From: Enoplolaimus lenunculus
Taxonomy: Eukaryota > Nematoda > Enoplea > Enoplida > Thoracostomopsidae
Assembly (NCBI GenBank): GCA_030248215.1
Contig: JASANG010001414.1
Location: 1-64,000 of the forward strand
Length of the DNA: 64,000 nucleotides
Direction of reading: 5' to 3'
Under the pieces are notes generated by a model. The model ran no database searches. It was not told the DNA's origin and saw only the letters and a program-made list of their open reading frames with translations. The position numbers and the translations under genes were made by a program. Below, piece by piece: positions 46,901-59,058 of the stretch (position 1 is the first letter of the stretch; each line of letters opens with the position of its first letter).

Positions 46901-49900
46901 ATCTGAAATGCAAATCCTGTATAAAGTGTGTTAATCGTAACAATTTGAATTAGTTTGTTGTTGCAGGAAGACGCTAGATAGAATGATGTCTACGTTAGCG
47001 TCCTGTAATGCAGAAATGTGCAGTCTTAAAATATTTAAACAGCGTTGAACCGGTATATCGGTATCTCGAAAATCAGGGTATCGGTACAGGCATTTTTAAG
47101 ATTCGGTAAATTCAGTGTATCGGTGTAGGCGTTTTTGGGAGTATACAGATACCGATACGTTTAATTTTACAGTATTCCCAGTAGAATTGAGTCGAACAAA
47201 CATGTTGAAAGAGAATTTGAATCTTGATACAGAACAGAGTGACGGCTATGAAAAACTGTTGAGACAGTGGTTCACTTGTTCACTGCATTTTGTTTCAATG
47301 AGACATTTGTACCGGCTCTTGTCTTTTCAGGCATTGACTTTAAAAAGGCTTCAGAAATTGCCCATTTGTTAAGATAGTTTCATGCAAGCAACATCTTGAA
47401 AGTTGAAAAAAATTATAGTAGACAAAATTCCGGAATACATCCGCTTATTTACTAACTCATCTTAAAGCTTGATTTCGGAGCACTAAATTAAGTACAAGGA
47501 CAATTTTATTTATAATTTCCAGGTTTGACGGTATGGTATACAAGAAAAGCAGGGGTATCACTATATCGGAATTTTGCTGTATATATCGGTTCAACACTAC
47601 ATTAAAGCATTTTACGTTCCTTTATATGCAATGGCTAGAACAAATTATGTGCCATTTGCAGCTTCCACTACTTTGTAGGTCGCTTAACCATTTGGTATTG
47701 GTTATGATATATTTTTAATACGTTTTAAACTGAGTGCCTTGTGGGTTATTTTTAGCAAACAACAATTTTCTACGTTGTTTGAGTTGCTATAGTGTTTTTA
47801 GTTTTATTTTAGTGTAACTGTGATCACATAATTGCGTTCTATGGCGCATTTTTTGCGGATAACAGTATTTTCATTTGCACTGAATTTATGGACGGTAACT
47901 ACTCTAAATGATTATTGTTTTATTCTGTCTGAATTTGTTGCAAATGGTGCAATTCTACACGACCTATGTAAAATTTACTTGTATAAAGTTTGTTGCATAA
48001 ACTTTTGTAACACGATATATTCCATAATACTGAAATTTTTGTGTGTTTATGGAACAGTTATCGACATTTCGCACACAATCGTACGTTTTAGTCTCTTGGG
48101 TTAACTCCCATTTTAGAATCCAAGCAAATCTTTGTGTTCATAACCGAGGTATGATTACATTAGGTCAACAGTATTTTTGGCATTGCATACTTTTATTTTG
48201 AGCACAATGGTCTTGTCAGTGTATATACGTGGTTTTAATTTCAGGGTTTGCGCTAAACAATGTTGGCATGCTGCCCGAAAATATATTGGGTCCAGTGGCG
48301 TCTTCTGTGGCTGAAGGGTTATCATATCTGTGGTCGCTGAAGATAATGCATAGAGGTATGGTAAATGTTTTTGTAACTAGTACCTAGAAATGCAAAATAG
48401 GTACAGCGTCATAGTGTGATCACGTATGTTTCGCTGACACTGCATTTTTGTTTTTTGCGGGATACGGTATGTGTTTTGGTAGGTAGGCGTGGGGTTTTCG
48501 TTATCGTTAAACTGTGGAAAACACTACTTAGTCAAAGCTCTTCCTCCAAACTTGGTTTGCACCGAGGTTCAAAGTCCTACTCAAGGTTTTTCTTCCGGCT
48601 GTTGACCCTCGCAAGGTTGGGCATTGGGACCTTGCGAATGCTCAGAAACGAAGTACGGTGCGCCTTAATACTAGTGAATGCACATTCTCAGATAGATTTA
48701 AGAGTACAATAATTGAATTATAGGAACCGTAATTTGTAGACATAACGCTTTAAGTGTTATGTAATGTTATTTTGTTTAACTATTCTTTGTTTTACGATTC
48801 GCAATGTCGATTTTTTATGTTCATTTCAGACGTGAAACCGTCAAACATTTTGCTCAATTCGTCTGGAGCTATTAAGCTATGTGATTTTGGTGTGTCTGTA
48901 CAGGTATAGTGTTATCGGTTTGTAAATTTGCCTTGTATTGGTTTTTTGATGGATTTCTTGAAAACACAAGTCGATAGCCATAGTTTTGCTATTCACCACA
49001 TTGAAATTTACTGTTTTCAAATTAATATGGCTTATTATTTAATGAACTATACAGAGATTGCATGTTATTTTAAGCTGGCTAATTCTATTGCGAAAACCTA
49101 CGTCGGAACGAACGCATATATGGCGGTAAGTTTTGTTTTATGTTCAAGTAGTTTTAGAATTAATATTTAAAAAATCGCATCAAATCGAACATTATTTTGA
49201 TCAATAGTAATTTGAAAAAACTTCGTTCATATTGCTGTTGTTATTTTTATCAGCAAATAGTTAAAACAAGAGTCTTATTCAGATGTGAACGTAGTATTTT
49301 CATTGCATCAGTGATGTTGTGAAATTAATATTTTCAGCCAGAACGAATCCTTGGAGATGAATATCGAATATACTCGGATATTTGGAGCTATGGATTGTCA
49401 CTTTTTGAGGTACATAAGTTATGATACAATCCTGGCAATGAACTATGACGTTTACCAGTTAGTGAATTGCTATTTTCGTCGGGAGAAACATTCACGTATG
49501 TTTCGGTTGATTACAACTTTACTTCCTTGGTTAATTTGAAAGGTATCCTAGACTTTTTAGATCCTAACAGCTGGATGCCACTTTTTGCCGAAGCTACGTA
49601 ATCTGTTATACTAATATTCACCCGAGAATGCAGAACCATGTTCGAATTGACCCTGATGGTTTTTCATGTCATTCAAGTTGGCCCAGTTGCAGTTATACTG
49701 CTGTCAGTTTGTGACATGTACGATATGGGTTTTGAATTTACTTTAAGAAATCAGGTTGAGTAAAAAAATCTGGTTTGTTTGATTATAGGCACTAGAATAT
49801 TTTAATTTAAAAATTTTCAGAAATAAGGGGCATTTACTAACTAATTTTTTAAAATTTTATGCCATATTTACCATTTGTGCCATATTACATGCTTTGATGT

Positions 49901-52682
49901 TTCCTGATACTTCGTGCATTCTAAACGTTGCAATTAGAGATATTTTCCGAAAGTTGTTTACAGAACATCATTAAGGTAGATTTTGCGTCTGCTAGAAGTG
50001 CAAACCTCAAATACACAAAAAATGAGTAAGAATGTTTTGTACGCAGTATTTCTAATAGTTTCTTTATTGCTTGCCAACTAATTTTGTGGTAACATATTTT
50101 TCGCTTTCCGGTTCCTGTATTTTTGCTTTTCGTTTCCGGTATTTCTTATTTAAGGTTGCACACTGATATACGCAGAAATATCCGTGGGATCTTTTTGCCA
50201 GGGTCATAGGCTTCGGCTGCGGTTCCGTAAAAATAGTTGTCCAGTGACTACGTCACTTTTGTGCGGAGAGTGTTACGATGGTCAATAAAATCAATAAAAT
50301 ATTGATTCGATAGTGAATTTTTTAAGGGATCATTGCTAATAGCAGTTGAAGGTGCTTAGTTATGTTCCAGTGATACTAATCAATATTTTTGTTGAAATTT
50401 TTAGTTTGCGTATATTTTAATATGGGGTTTCCTGTGCCATTTTAGAGTCGCCTGTGGATTTTTACATTCAGTTGCACTGTATAATTTAATGACAATGTCA
50501 TCACAATAATTTAGGTATTTGTTTTCAGCTTGCTGTTGGTTTCTTTCCATACGAATTGATCATCGTAAGTTAAACTTTTAAGTGGAATAATATATAGTAT
50601 TTGATGTATTTTGCTAGTTTTCATCTGGGGCTTTGAAGCGTCCTGAGCTTGAAATTTCTGTTTTAGTTTTGATTGTGCAGTTGTTTTTAAAGTTCATTGT
50701 GAAAAGCAGATGCTGGTGATATTGAAAGTTAAACCGTATCATTTGAATTGTTCGGTGACACGTTTAGTTCAAAACGCATAAGGATGAAATCATTATACAT
50801 TCAGATTAACAAAATATTTTAAACCCACTGCCTACTATCTGGGCTTTGATATTAACAACTTTGGACTGATGGGCTGGTTTTGTTATAGGACGGCAATAGA
50901 TCAGTTAGTGATAAGCGAAAGCTCAAAGTATGTTTGTAACTAAGATATTACAAGTTATCCAGAAACTGGTTTTGATTATTTTTCGATGTAGTTCTGGTTT
51001 GTTTCTGTTAGTCAAGCTATACCTTGCAATCACATTAGAGCTATGCAGTCACAGACAGAAATAAGTGCGCAGTAATAGCGGTTGCGTCTGCGGTCGTGGT
51101 TTTATTATGCGGATGCCTTGTTTTGCGCGCGACCGGTTGCATTTACAGACACGGTTACATTCGTGTTCCAAACCACGGCTGAAACGTCGGTTACAATCGA
51201 TAGAACATTTAATACCCCTCAGACATCGGTTGCCGTCACGGTTATGTTCGTAGCAATCTCGAGTAGTACAGATCGCGTTTGAAAGCCTGGGATTGAACGA
51301 GATCGATGTTGCACTTAAGTCTGTGTTTGACTGTAGTTCAGCTGTATAGCAAAAAATAGCTGACATTTTTTAACACTGTTGATGCATATGCGCTGCAGAA
51401 CAAAGTATGTAGTATATAGCTTGCTGTTTTGTTTATCTGTTGCGCTAAATGTGGTGTGTTTTTGAGAGGCATATTTTATTTAGTTATTTAAAACAGTTGA
51501 ATTCTTATACGTTTGATCTCAATTGCACAATGAATTTTTCAGCCGGTGGAACTTATGCACGCCATTATTGATAAGGTTAGTGATTTTTTCTTGAAGTGTG
51601 TTTATGCAATGATTTATAAGTTTACTGATACAATCGCTTGTGTACGTAGAACATACTGAAGTTTCGCTTTGACATTTACGACATGAGTTATTCTAGCGGA
51701 ATGTCTGCATGGCTACGTACTTCAGTGGTTGGAGCGCCAGACCGCTGAATTTTACATCGCGTATTCTAGCCCCAGTCCAACCGAGGCAAAACTTTGTGCT
51801 GGCCATTAAAGTATGGTTGTGTATTTTGAGGATTTTGTAATTGTTTTTCCTAAGTTTTAGAACGAAACTGCATGCAACAATTTATTTGTATAAGAACATT
51901 CTATGTGTGCTGTTGTTTTTTCAGGAACCGCCCAGTATTGAATCGTTCGAATTTTGTGAAGAGTTCAAAGTGCTTGTTCATGCTTGGTAAGAGTTTTTTT
52001 AGCATTTTTGCGTCCATTAAATGGAGCATGGTTAGGTACCAAAAACCTGATGTGTTTTTCTGAAAAGCATTATTTGTAACAATAGCCACCTCTGACATAA
52101 GGGTCGCATATTCATGGATGATTATTTCTTCGCTCATACAACTGCACATATCGCAACTAGTGAAGCATTATGCTGTTACGTGCTAATTACGTGTATTTTT
52201 CAGCTTAACAAAGAACCCAAGTCTGCGGCCGTCGCCCGAACTTTTAATGGTTAGTTTAATTTTTATTTATATAAATGATGCACGGCAAAAGTAGAGAAGT
52301 CAAGCAGAAAAGTTTAGAAAGTTAGAAATAATTTATTCAAAATTTGTTTCCCGCAGAAACTGTACCATTGACCGACAAATTTTATTTTGCCTTATGGTAA
52401 CTGCTTTTGGGCAAGAACACAAGTCAGAGGTATTTAACATGATTCACACGGCTGATTACGAACAATGTAGAATACGTGAAATTTGTAAAGTTTCAAGAGG
52501 TCATGCGAACTGATTTATTATTAACTCTCAGAAGGCGTGTATATAATGTATTTTAAATTATCTGCAAGCTTGTTAGAATTTATTTATTATTTCAGAAGCA
52601 GCCATTTATACAACAACATCTCAAGTATTCTCTTCAAGAAGTTTCAGAATGGGTGAAAGGCAAGAAACATGAAAGTTTTTGA
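43938..52682 (+). CDS. MAP2K5: MAP kinase kinase 5 (MEK5), 18 exons from PB1 domain to stop; exon 1 missing
   Basis: Exons: 43938-44031, 44204-44271, 44538-44607, 44964-44998, 45531-45574, 45955-46071, 46817-46925, 47813-47894, 48245-48355, 48830-48903, 49075-49125, 49338-49409, 50529-50564, 50889-50927, 51543-51575, 51925-51986, 52204-52249, 52596-52682. All phases fit, giving about 409 codons plus stop. The PB1 part has [20 protein letters not shown], the acidic motif that pairs with the basic PB1 of MEKK2/3. Kinase motifs: [11 protein letters not shown] (glycine loop), MAVK (ATP lysine), [12 protein letters not shown] (catalytic loop), LCDFGVS (metal), [18 protein letters not shown] (activation loop; the Ser and Thr of SxxxT are both kept). 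In known animals MEK5 phosphorylates ERK5. The N-terminal PB1 strand and start codon are in an exon I could not place. The next gene downstream, KRTCAP2, is 2.4 kb away on the same strand. Confidence 0.94.
44322..44345. repeat. (AAT)n microsatellite in a MAP2K5 intron
   Basis: About seven AAT units in tandem after GTTGGC. Confidence 0.9.
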
Positions 52683-53014
52683 ATGCTACCAATTGTGTTA
52701 ATAGCCGAAACTGTTGTCTAATTTTTGTGGACTGTAAACTGGGCCATTATAGCCAGTTGGTTCTAAATTTTTTGTATTATATCCATAATTCTCATTCAAG
52801 TTCTATTAAGTTCTAATTAAACTTTTAAATTGGAATTTTAATAACTGTGGCTACGATATTGGCAATATCTCAAACCATTTGCAAGTATGTACTTTGGACT
52901 GTCGTGCACCAGTCGCCGAAACCAATTCACTATTGGAACTTACCAGTATGGTATTGGTGCAAGTGTCATGTGCCAATCGCCTATAATACCAAACCAACTT
53001 TTACAACACCTAAT

Positions 53015-53137
53015 ATGCCAGCCAAAACGCTGATATCTTACGGATCGGCAGCCGTAAAACGATTGATGCTCGAGGCTGGTATTAATAGCCAACTGGTACG
53101 ATATGTGATTGATACATTGTACACTAAATTTTTTTAG
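53015..53137 (+). CDS. possible small coding exon, weakly G-gamma-like
   Basis: ATG opens MPAKTLISYGSAAVKRLMLE-AGINSQ... and reaches a stop after 40 residues. A GT donor lies after NSQL. The pattern VxxLxxEAxI is the helix signature of heterotrimeric G-protein gamma subunits. The second exon with the conserved NPF and CAAX end was not found, so this may be chance. Confidence 0.22.
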   Translation: MPAKTLISYGSAAVKRLMLEAGINSQLVRYVIDTLYTKFF

Positions 53138-53559
53138 TTTAAACGTAAGGGTCGTTCATTTTGCATTAAGTTAAACTTTGCCATCAATGCCATATTGTTT
53201 CTGTGCTTTTGAATCACACGATTGCGCCTTATTTTTTTTGAAAGAATTTATTATGCAATTTAAAGTAAAGCTACCTTGTGATATTTTGAATATTTTGCGT
53301 TCTGCAGTGTATGGGCGAGACCATCGTGTGGCAATGAATTCGCTACCGAGCGTGCTAAATGTTAGAATTACTAGACATGTGTGTGCAACGCGATATATGC
53401 CCAGGAGTTAGTTACAAATGGCAAAATAACATATTTGCATATGTATGCTGCAATCGGCCCTGCAATAGATAGGTTTTGAACTAAAAAATATTCGTTCGAG
53501 ATGGTGCATATTTTGTATGCGTCGTTTAAGAATTTACGGAGCCGGTCAGGTATTTGTTT

Positions 53560-53812
53560 TCCATAATACGGGAGGGAGCCCCGAGTAAACCGGGAAAAAA
53601 CCGGAACGAAAAAAATAAATCTCTTTTTTTCTTTTTGTTCTCGAAACCCCCCACCCCCGATTTGGGCGGTTCCAATAGCTTTCTTCTTCAATTTTCTTCC
53701 CGAACCCGAGAAAAAAAAAAAAAAAAAAATAAACCCCAAAACTTTTTCCCCACAACCCGCCCCCCCCCCCCGCCCTTCCTCCCCTCCCCCGGCCCCAAAA
53801 AAAAACCCTGTA
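53560..53812. other. homopolymer-rich anomalous block, probable sequence artefact
   Basis: Runs of A (19 in a row), C (12 or more), T and G follow one another with almost no mixed sequence, unlike anything else in the window. The composition changes abruptly at both edges. It looks like low-quality read consensus rather than biological sequence; a true low-complexity region is the alternative. Confidence 0.7.
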
Positions 53813-55098
53813 TGCAAGATATTCATAGATATTAGTTTCTTAACGTTGCAAGATTAACGTTTGCGCAACAATATAATAAAAAACTAGAGTAATCTGTTTC
53901 CGGATTTGAACGTCGGGATATCTATATATCCGGATATCAGAAATTAAATTTTCTATTTCGGATATCCGAAACTCGATTTTGCGCTTTTTGGGTTTCCCAA
54001 CCTCAGTTTTCGTTTCTTAAGCACTTGTTTTAACTATTGCTCTAAGAAAAGTACCCTGACCCACATGCTGATTATTAGGAGCGTAACTGCAACAGTGACT
54101 CTATTGAATGTCACCCTTCGAACTAACATGGGTCGTTTTACGTTCTAAGAGAAAATAACCACGTTGCAATATACTTGCGCTAAATCGTGCGAACATCAGC
54201 CCGCCCATATTACTTTTAGTGGTGCCCCGGTTTCATTGGCGGTTTCAGAAAATTCTTACGGTGGACGACCTTGTAAATGTTTTGAAACACAATTTTTCAC
54301 CTAATGTAAGGTAGGGACATTATCATTTTTGACAAATAAATTTTCTGAGGGGGAAAATTGTAAGGTAGGGACCTTACCTTTTTATCACAAAAAATTTATG
54401 ATAAGGATGTACGCCCACCCGCCGCCGTCTGGATCCGCTGGTGCCGGCTTTTTCATTAGACCGCAATAGAGATGGTTTAAGGTTTGAGCCGATTTGGCTC
54501 CTCCAGAACCTCTCCTAATGATTTCAATTAAATTTCAATTTTTTTAATAAATACGGGTAGCGCTATGATAGTCGTGCAGCGACGTCTGACGCCGTACGGC
54601 ACCGCAAGTTAAATAATTTTATTTATGAATTGTTATGCGATACCCTGTAGAAATCATGTGCTTTGCGGTACAGTGCTGTACGGTGACGAACGGCGCCGGA
54701 CGTATCATGAGTATACCTACAGTTTATCTCAAACTCAAACGACGAAGCATTCGAATGCTAAACTACTTTTCATACACATAGTCCGCCGCATGACCGAGCT
54801 TATATGACAGCATCCAACAACTGAAATATAAAAACTTGTATGGCAGTAACTGTGATTGGAAAAAAGACCAAAGTCAAACAGTTCTAAATTATACAAATAA
54901 TGTTCACCGATGAAACCAAATCTACTCACAAAAATCGTCAAGAATTTAGTTCAAATTCTGACTGAAGTTTGAATACAGAATTTCTTTTCGTCAACTCCAG
55001 CTACTTCTTTAGTGGTGATACATATTTCATTTCGGATAAGTATCCGGATATCCGGTGTCCATCTATATTATTAACGTATTATTAATTAAAGTTAAAAT

Positions 55099-57394
55099 AT
55101 GGCAAATCACATGATCAGTGGTGTTGTTTCATTAATAGTTGCACTGTCGTTATTTGCCGGCATGCAAGTAGCACGCAATGTAATCGCTAGTTCAAGAATA
55201 ATGACGATTGTTGGCGGATTTGTTGGTTCTAATATATTCGTCTTTGTATTAACGGTGTGTTGCTGTTCAGACTTTGAAAATTATAAGCGTATGAAAATGT
55301 TTTTGGAAGCCAAAAATTGTTGTTATTTTCGTAGCCGTTGCATATTAACGTTGAAACTAACTGGACATTTGTTATCGAAGCGTCAGAAATAATTAGCGTT
55401 CATTTATAATTGTAATTCGTTAAGCAATCTTTCGTTTGTAAGACTGCCATTTTGCTCAGCAAGCCTAATCTTCAATCTGCAGAAATTTGGGGGCTCAACT
55501 TGAGTTGCATCGAATATTGAGCAAGGTCCAGTACAGTTTTTTAATCATTATCCTCATCATCATTCGTTCGTGTTAAATAATCTTTATCTCAAGTTCGTTG
55601 AATAAAGGTTACTACCGGGTTGCAATCCTTAAGCGAGCTTTTCTCTATTTGTTGTTCGTTTTCAACAATCTTACTTACAACAACATCACTTATCAAATAT
55701 TTTAATCAACTTATTTAACTAAACTGAACAAATGACTGGCATTCGTTTCGAAGGAACAGTTTAGTAACTCCAATTTTTTAATGTTTAAATGATTTGGGCA
55801 CAACACTGCAAAAATTCGGTTCCTTTCGTTCTGTAGTGCCAGAAAACAGGAATAAATTTTCTGGTGGGATTCATGTTCGGAACACGACTTTCGTAGGAAC
55901 TCTGATATATATCGAACTTCAATTGTAACTTACGTATCTAATTGTATATTTTAGGCAGTTAGCAATCTCGAAATGGAGCTGTTCGGTGCCGGATTTCAGT
56001 CTCGGTTGTTTCCAGAAGGTAAGTTGTAATCGCAACCGTGACATATGTTAGAAAGCGGAAAATTTGTTCCAAAAATCTTCTGATGTTGCGAAATTGCTCA
56101 CAACGTATGAGATTGATAAATCGTGTCTCATAGCTTTGCCAGGTTTATTCGTTGAACAAATTTTGTAGGTGGTTGCATATGTTTAATATAGTAAAAAGTT
56201 ATATTTCAAAGGGTCGTTTCTTTTGAGCCTGGGGCCACGCAGAACATAAAATGCTACCGCTGAACTCAGCACGCCGAGATCTGTAGGATAAGCCACTTTT
56301 CATTGAATTCCCAGCGGTCGATATCTTGTACTTTTGAATTATTGTTTAAGTTATAATGTCGCTTTTCGCAGCGACAATCTCGTGTGGCCTTGTTCATCGT
56401 GTATCTGTGACAACATGGTAAGGTGTATTTAATTTAAGCATTGAGCAGTTTGGCTCTTGTACACTTTCCCCACAGTTATGTTTAAGGCTTAGGGCCCATG
56501 TAAAGCTCAGGGGCGGAACGTTTTTCTGTGGCATTAGAACAGAATAAGAGCTTTAGCTTTAGACTCGTATTTTTTTGCTTGGCTTAGGATTAGGCTTCGG
56601 AATATGCCTTAGGCTTAGGAGTAAGATTGCAGTTTCCTTAACATAAGTTTAAGTCTAAGCTGGTGAGGAAAGTGTATGAGTCAGGAATTTAATATATAAC
56701 TATTAGACCTTTGTGGTATTTTTTAATCAAAAGTTTCAAATATCGGTGAAGTCTTCACTGTCAGCGATGACAGTGTGAGTTGTATTCGCTTGCTCACTTG
56801 TTAAACTGAAATTTTGTCAATTTTTCTTACATATTTCTGGTTTTGTCTTTCGTGGATGGTCTTTTAATTTATTTTTAGTTTGGTCCGTTGTTAAACTTTC
56901 CCCAACAGTTGTGCACAAAGCTAACACAGCAAAAAAATTGTGAGTCAAATTGACTCTCTCCCAAATAGGCTGTACGGGACTACACAAACTGAGTCAAATT
57001 TGACTCCGCCAGAGTCAAACGTGTGACTCAGTGAGTCAAATTTGACTCTGGCAGAGTCGAATTTGACTCAATTTGTGTAGTTCCATAGAGCCTATTTCAG
57101 GAGAAGAGTCAAATTTGACTCAATTTGTGTAGTTCCATAGAGCCTATTTCAGGAGAGAGTCAATTTGACTCGCCATTTTTTGCAGTGTACCTATGCTTAA
57201 TTATAAGTCTAAATTTAAGCCTTGATAACTTTAAATGTAAAAGGGAAAGTAGGTATACAAGAACCATATTTTGTTTTTGTAGCATTATATTTTCGCTTCT
57301 GATGCTCTACTTTGTAAACAGCATCAGTAATGCTCGATACGGCATTCCTGTACAAGCACAACCGGCAGCTGCGGCTGGAAAGAAAAAGAAATGA
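55099..57394 (+). CDS. KRTCAP2: Keratinocyte-associated protein 2 homologue, oligosaccharyltransferase accessory subunit, 132 aa
   Basis: Four exons: 55099-55254, 55955-56018, 56351-56417 and 57283-57394, joined in phases 0, 1 and 2 with GT-AG introns. The protein has three or four membrane segments. It aligns with human KRTCAP2 along its length: SLFAGMQ then MTIVGGFVGSNIFVFVLT (exon 1), AVSNLEMELFGAGFQSRLFP (exon 2), FAATISCGLVHRVSVTTC (exon 3) and IIFSLLMLYFVNSIS (exon 4), ending in the lysine tail AGKKKK. In known animals it belongs to the STT3A oligosaccharyltransferase complex of the ER membrane, which N-glycosylates proteins during translocation at the Sec61 channel; the C-terminal lysines fit ER retention. 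The length fits the family. Intron 3 carries a family-1 and a family-2 element. Start ATG 55099 lies at the head of the first conserved segment. Confidence 0.95.
56493..56632. mobile_element. family-1 element, right end lost
   Basis: GGCCCATGTAAAGCTCAGGG left end, CTTGGCTTAGGATTAGGC core; the right arm is missing. In intron 3 of KRTCAP2. Confidence 0.75.
56925..57187. mobile_element. family-2 palindromic GAGTC element with internal duplication
   Basis: CACAGCAAAAAAATTGTGAG start and CTCGCCATTTTTTGCAGTG end. The right arm segment from TTTGACTCAATTTGTGTAG to CCTATTTCAGGAG is present twice. It is in intron 3 of KRTCAP2, about 95 bp before exon 4. Confidence 0.85.
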
Positions 57395-58180
57395 GCGTTT
57401 GTTGCGGTCATACTGTTGATTTTTGACGAACGGTCCTCTTGTTCTATTTATTGTTATTGTTTTTGTTGTGTTTTTGTCTTTTGTATAGATGTACACTTAA
57501 GAAATTTAATAAATGTATTGTATCTGAATACAAAAAAGGTAATGAATCGAACGCGGAGTCTGAAACGGAGGTGCTAACATTTACAGAAGTATTTGTTTCA
57601 AAATTTCAGTTGAAAGTGTATTTTCTGTGGTACTTATATCTCAAAAGTGAAACCGGACGTAAAAAACACTGATCGGAGGACAACAAATTTCACTGGAACC
57701 TAAGGTAATACAAAGTTGGGCAAAAATATTTGAAATTTAAATTATGATGTGTGAGTGAAGCGATTCAAATAAATTGTTTTAAGCGTATTTTATGAAAAGT
57801 TATGTCAACCAAAGTCAAATATTCATAAGCACAAAAAACAGCCAATAAATAGGTTCAAAAAATGTGGCGGAAGAATTAGAAATATTTGGATTATGGCTTG
57901 ATAAAAATCGTTTTGACAACACCAAAATTGGGAGAAGTGTGAAAACGTGGTAAACTCACTAAGATGTAGAATGCCACCGAGAGGTATATCCCTTCTTGGT
58001 CGTGTACATTTTATTGTTTGTGCTATTTTAATTACATCATAAACATAGCAAATCCACCAAATTCCTTAATCTCAGAATTTTATAGAAACATAACAAGCTA
58101 CTTACGGTTTCCATCTAAATGTCGTAAAGTCAAACGAAAAATTTTATTCTTGGAGCTGAAAATGGAGGGTTAGGACTTCC

Positions 58181-59058
58181 GGCCCATGTTACGCTGAGGG
58201 CCGTCCCACTGTCCCGGGACAGCTGGGATAGCGGGGCAGCTCAGACAGTTGGACTGCCGGGGCAGCCTTTGTTAGTTTCAGGGGCGCCTCGTTTTCCCGC
58301 GGGACAGCAGTAGTGCCGAAGAGCAGCATTTGCTACTCTTGTCTATGCAAACGTGTCATTATTAAAATTTATTGTTGTTAATATTTATTACTTTGGTTTG
58401 GTTATCAAGATCGCTTAGCGCGGGGCGTACAGGGGGGCGACAGCCCCCATGCTAAAATGAGTTGCAACAGAAAATATTGTCCCTTTTTTCCGTATTTCCA
58501 GCGAGTATATATAGCTCCCCCATTTTTCCGTTTCTCAAAGCAAGTATATTGTTGCGAGGGCGTCCACACGGGGGCATTGGAGATTCATTCCGCCAAATTT
58601 GGCTGGTGCTCCACTCCTAAATTGATTCGGGCCATACATCTGAGAATCAAGCCTGGGGTGTAGAAAGCCAATATTTTGAGCGTTTAAAAGACAGTTGCTA
58701 TATATAACGCTCTAAATGTCGCCGTTGCGCGTTTGTTCACAGCTTTATTTTGCGCAATCGACGACGATTCATTTATATATTTTGGTCAAGTTTTACGTTG
58801 TCCCGCCGGCTGTCCCTCTGTTTCGGCTGTTCCACTGTCCCGGCTGTTCCACTGTCCCAGCTGTCCCCGTTGTGCCAGCTGTTTCCAATGCCCCAGCTAT
58901 CCACGCTGTCCCCGTTGTCCCAGCTGTCCCCGTTGTCCCAGCTGTCCCCGTTGTCCTATAGCTGTCCCATTGTCCCGGTTGTCCAACTATATCCGCTGCT
59001 CTCTTGCTAGCCGTTGTCACGGGACTGCGGGACGGCCCTCAGCGTATTAGCATGGGCC
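58181..59058. mobile_element. large family-1 relative (subfamily C), 878 bp, minisatellite interior
   Basis: GGCCCATGTTACGCTGAGGG left end and CCCTCAGCGTATTAGCATGG-GCC right end are inverted repeats that extend inward through GGCCGTCCC/GGGACGGCC. Flanks GGACTTCC/GAACTTGC match at 6 of 8. It shares the GGCCCATGTTA tip with subfamily B but has CTGTCCC/GGGACAG repeats instead of TTAGGC. No transposase frame is visible. Confidence 0.85.
58806..58960. repeat. CTGTCCC(C)GTTGTCCCAG minisatellite
   Basis: An imperfect array of GTTGTCCCAGCTGTCCCC and shorter CTGTTCCACTGTCCCGG units inside the subfamily C element. All overlapping open frames, including the Pro/Cys/Val repeats, come from it. Confidence 0.85.

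Larger units (their letters stand above)
52683..55098. other. intergenic tract between MAP2K5 and KRTCAP2
   Basis: AT-rich sequence with a low-complexity block at 53560-53812 (listed separately). A family-1 subfamily B end fragment (CGCCCATATTACTTTTAGTGG) lies near 54204, followed by GGTAGGGAC repeats near 54305-54380. The motif GGATCCGCTGGTGCCGG near 54430 is shared with 2870-2890. Confidence 0.45.

Noticed and set aside
51049-51366. Cys/Arg-rich frames on both strands
   Set aside because: They lie inside a MAP2K5 intron, with no splice signals in register and no recognisable family.
53371-53835. Gly- and Phe-rich frames
   Set aside because: They run through the homopolymer block that looks like a sequence artefact.
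58716-59050. Pro/Val/Cys repeat proteins on both strands
   Set aside because: Translations of the CTGTCCC minisatellite in the subfamily C element.
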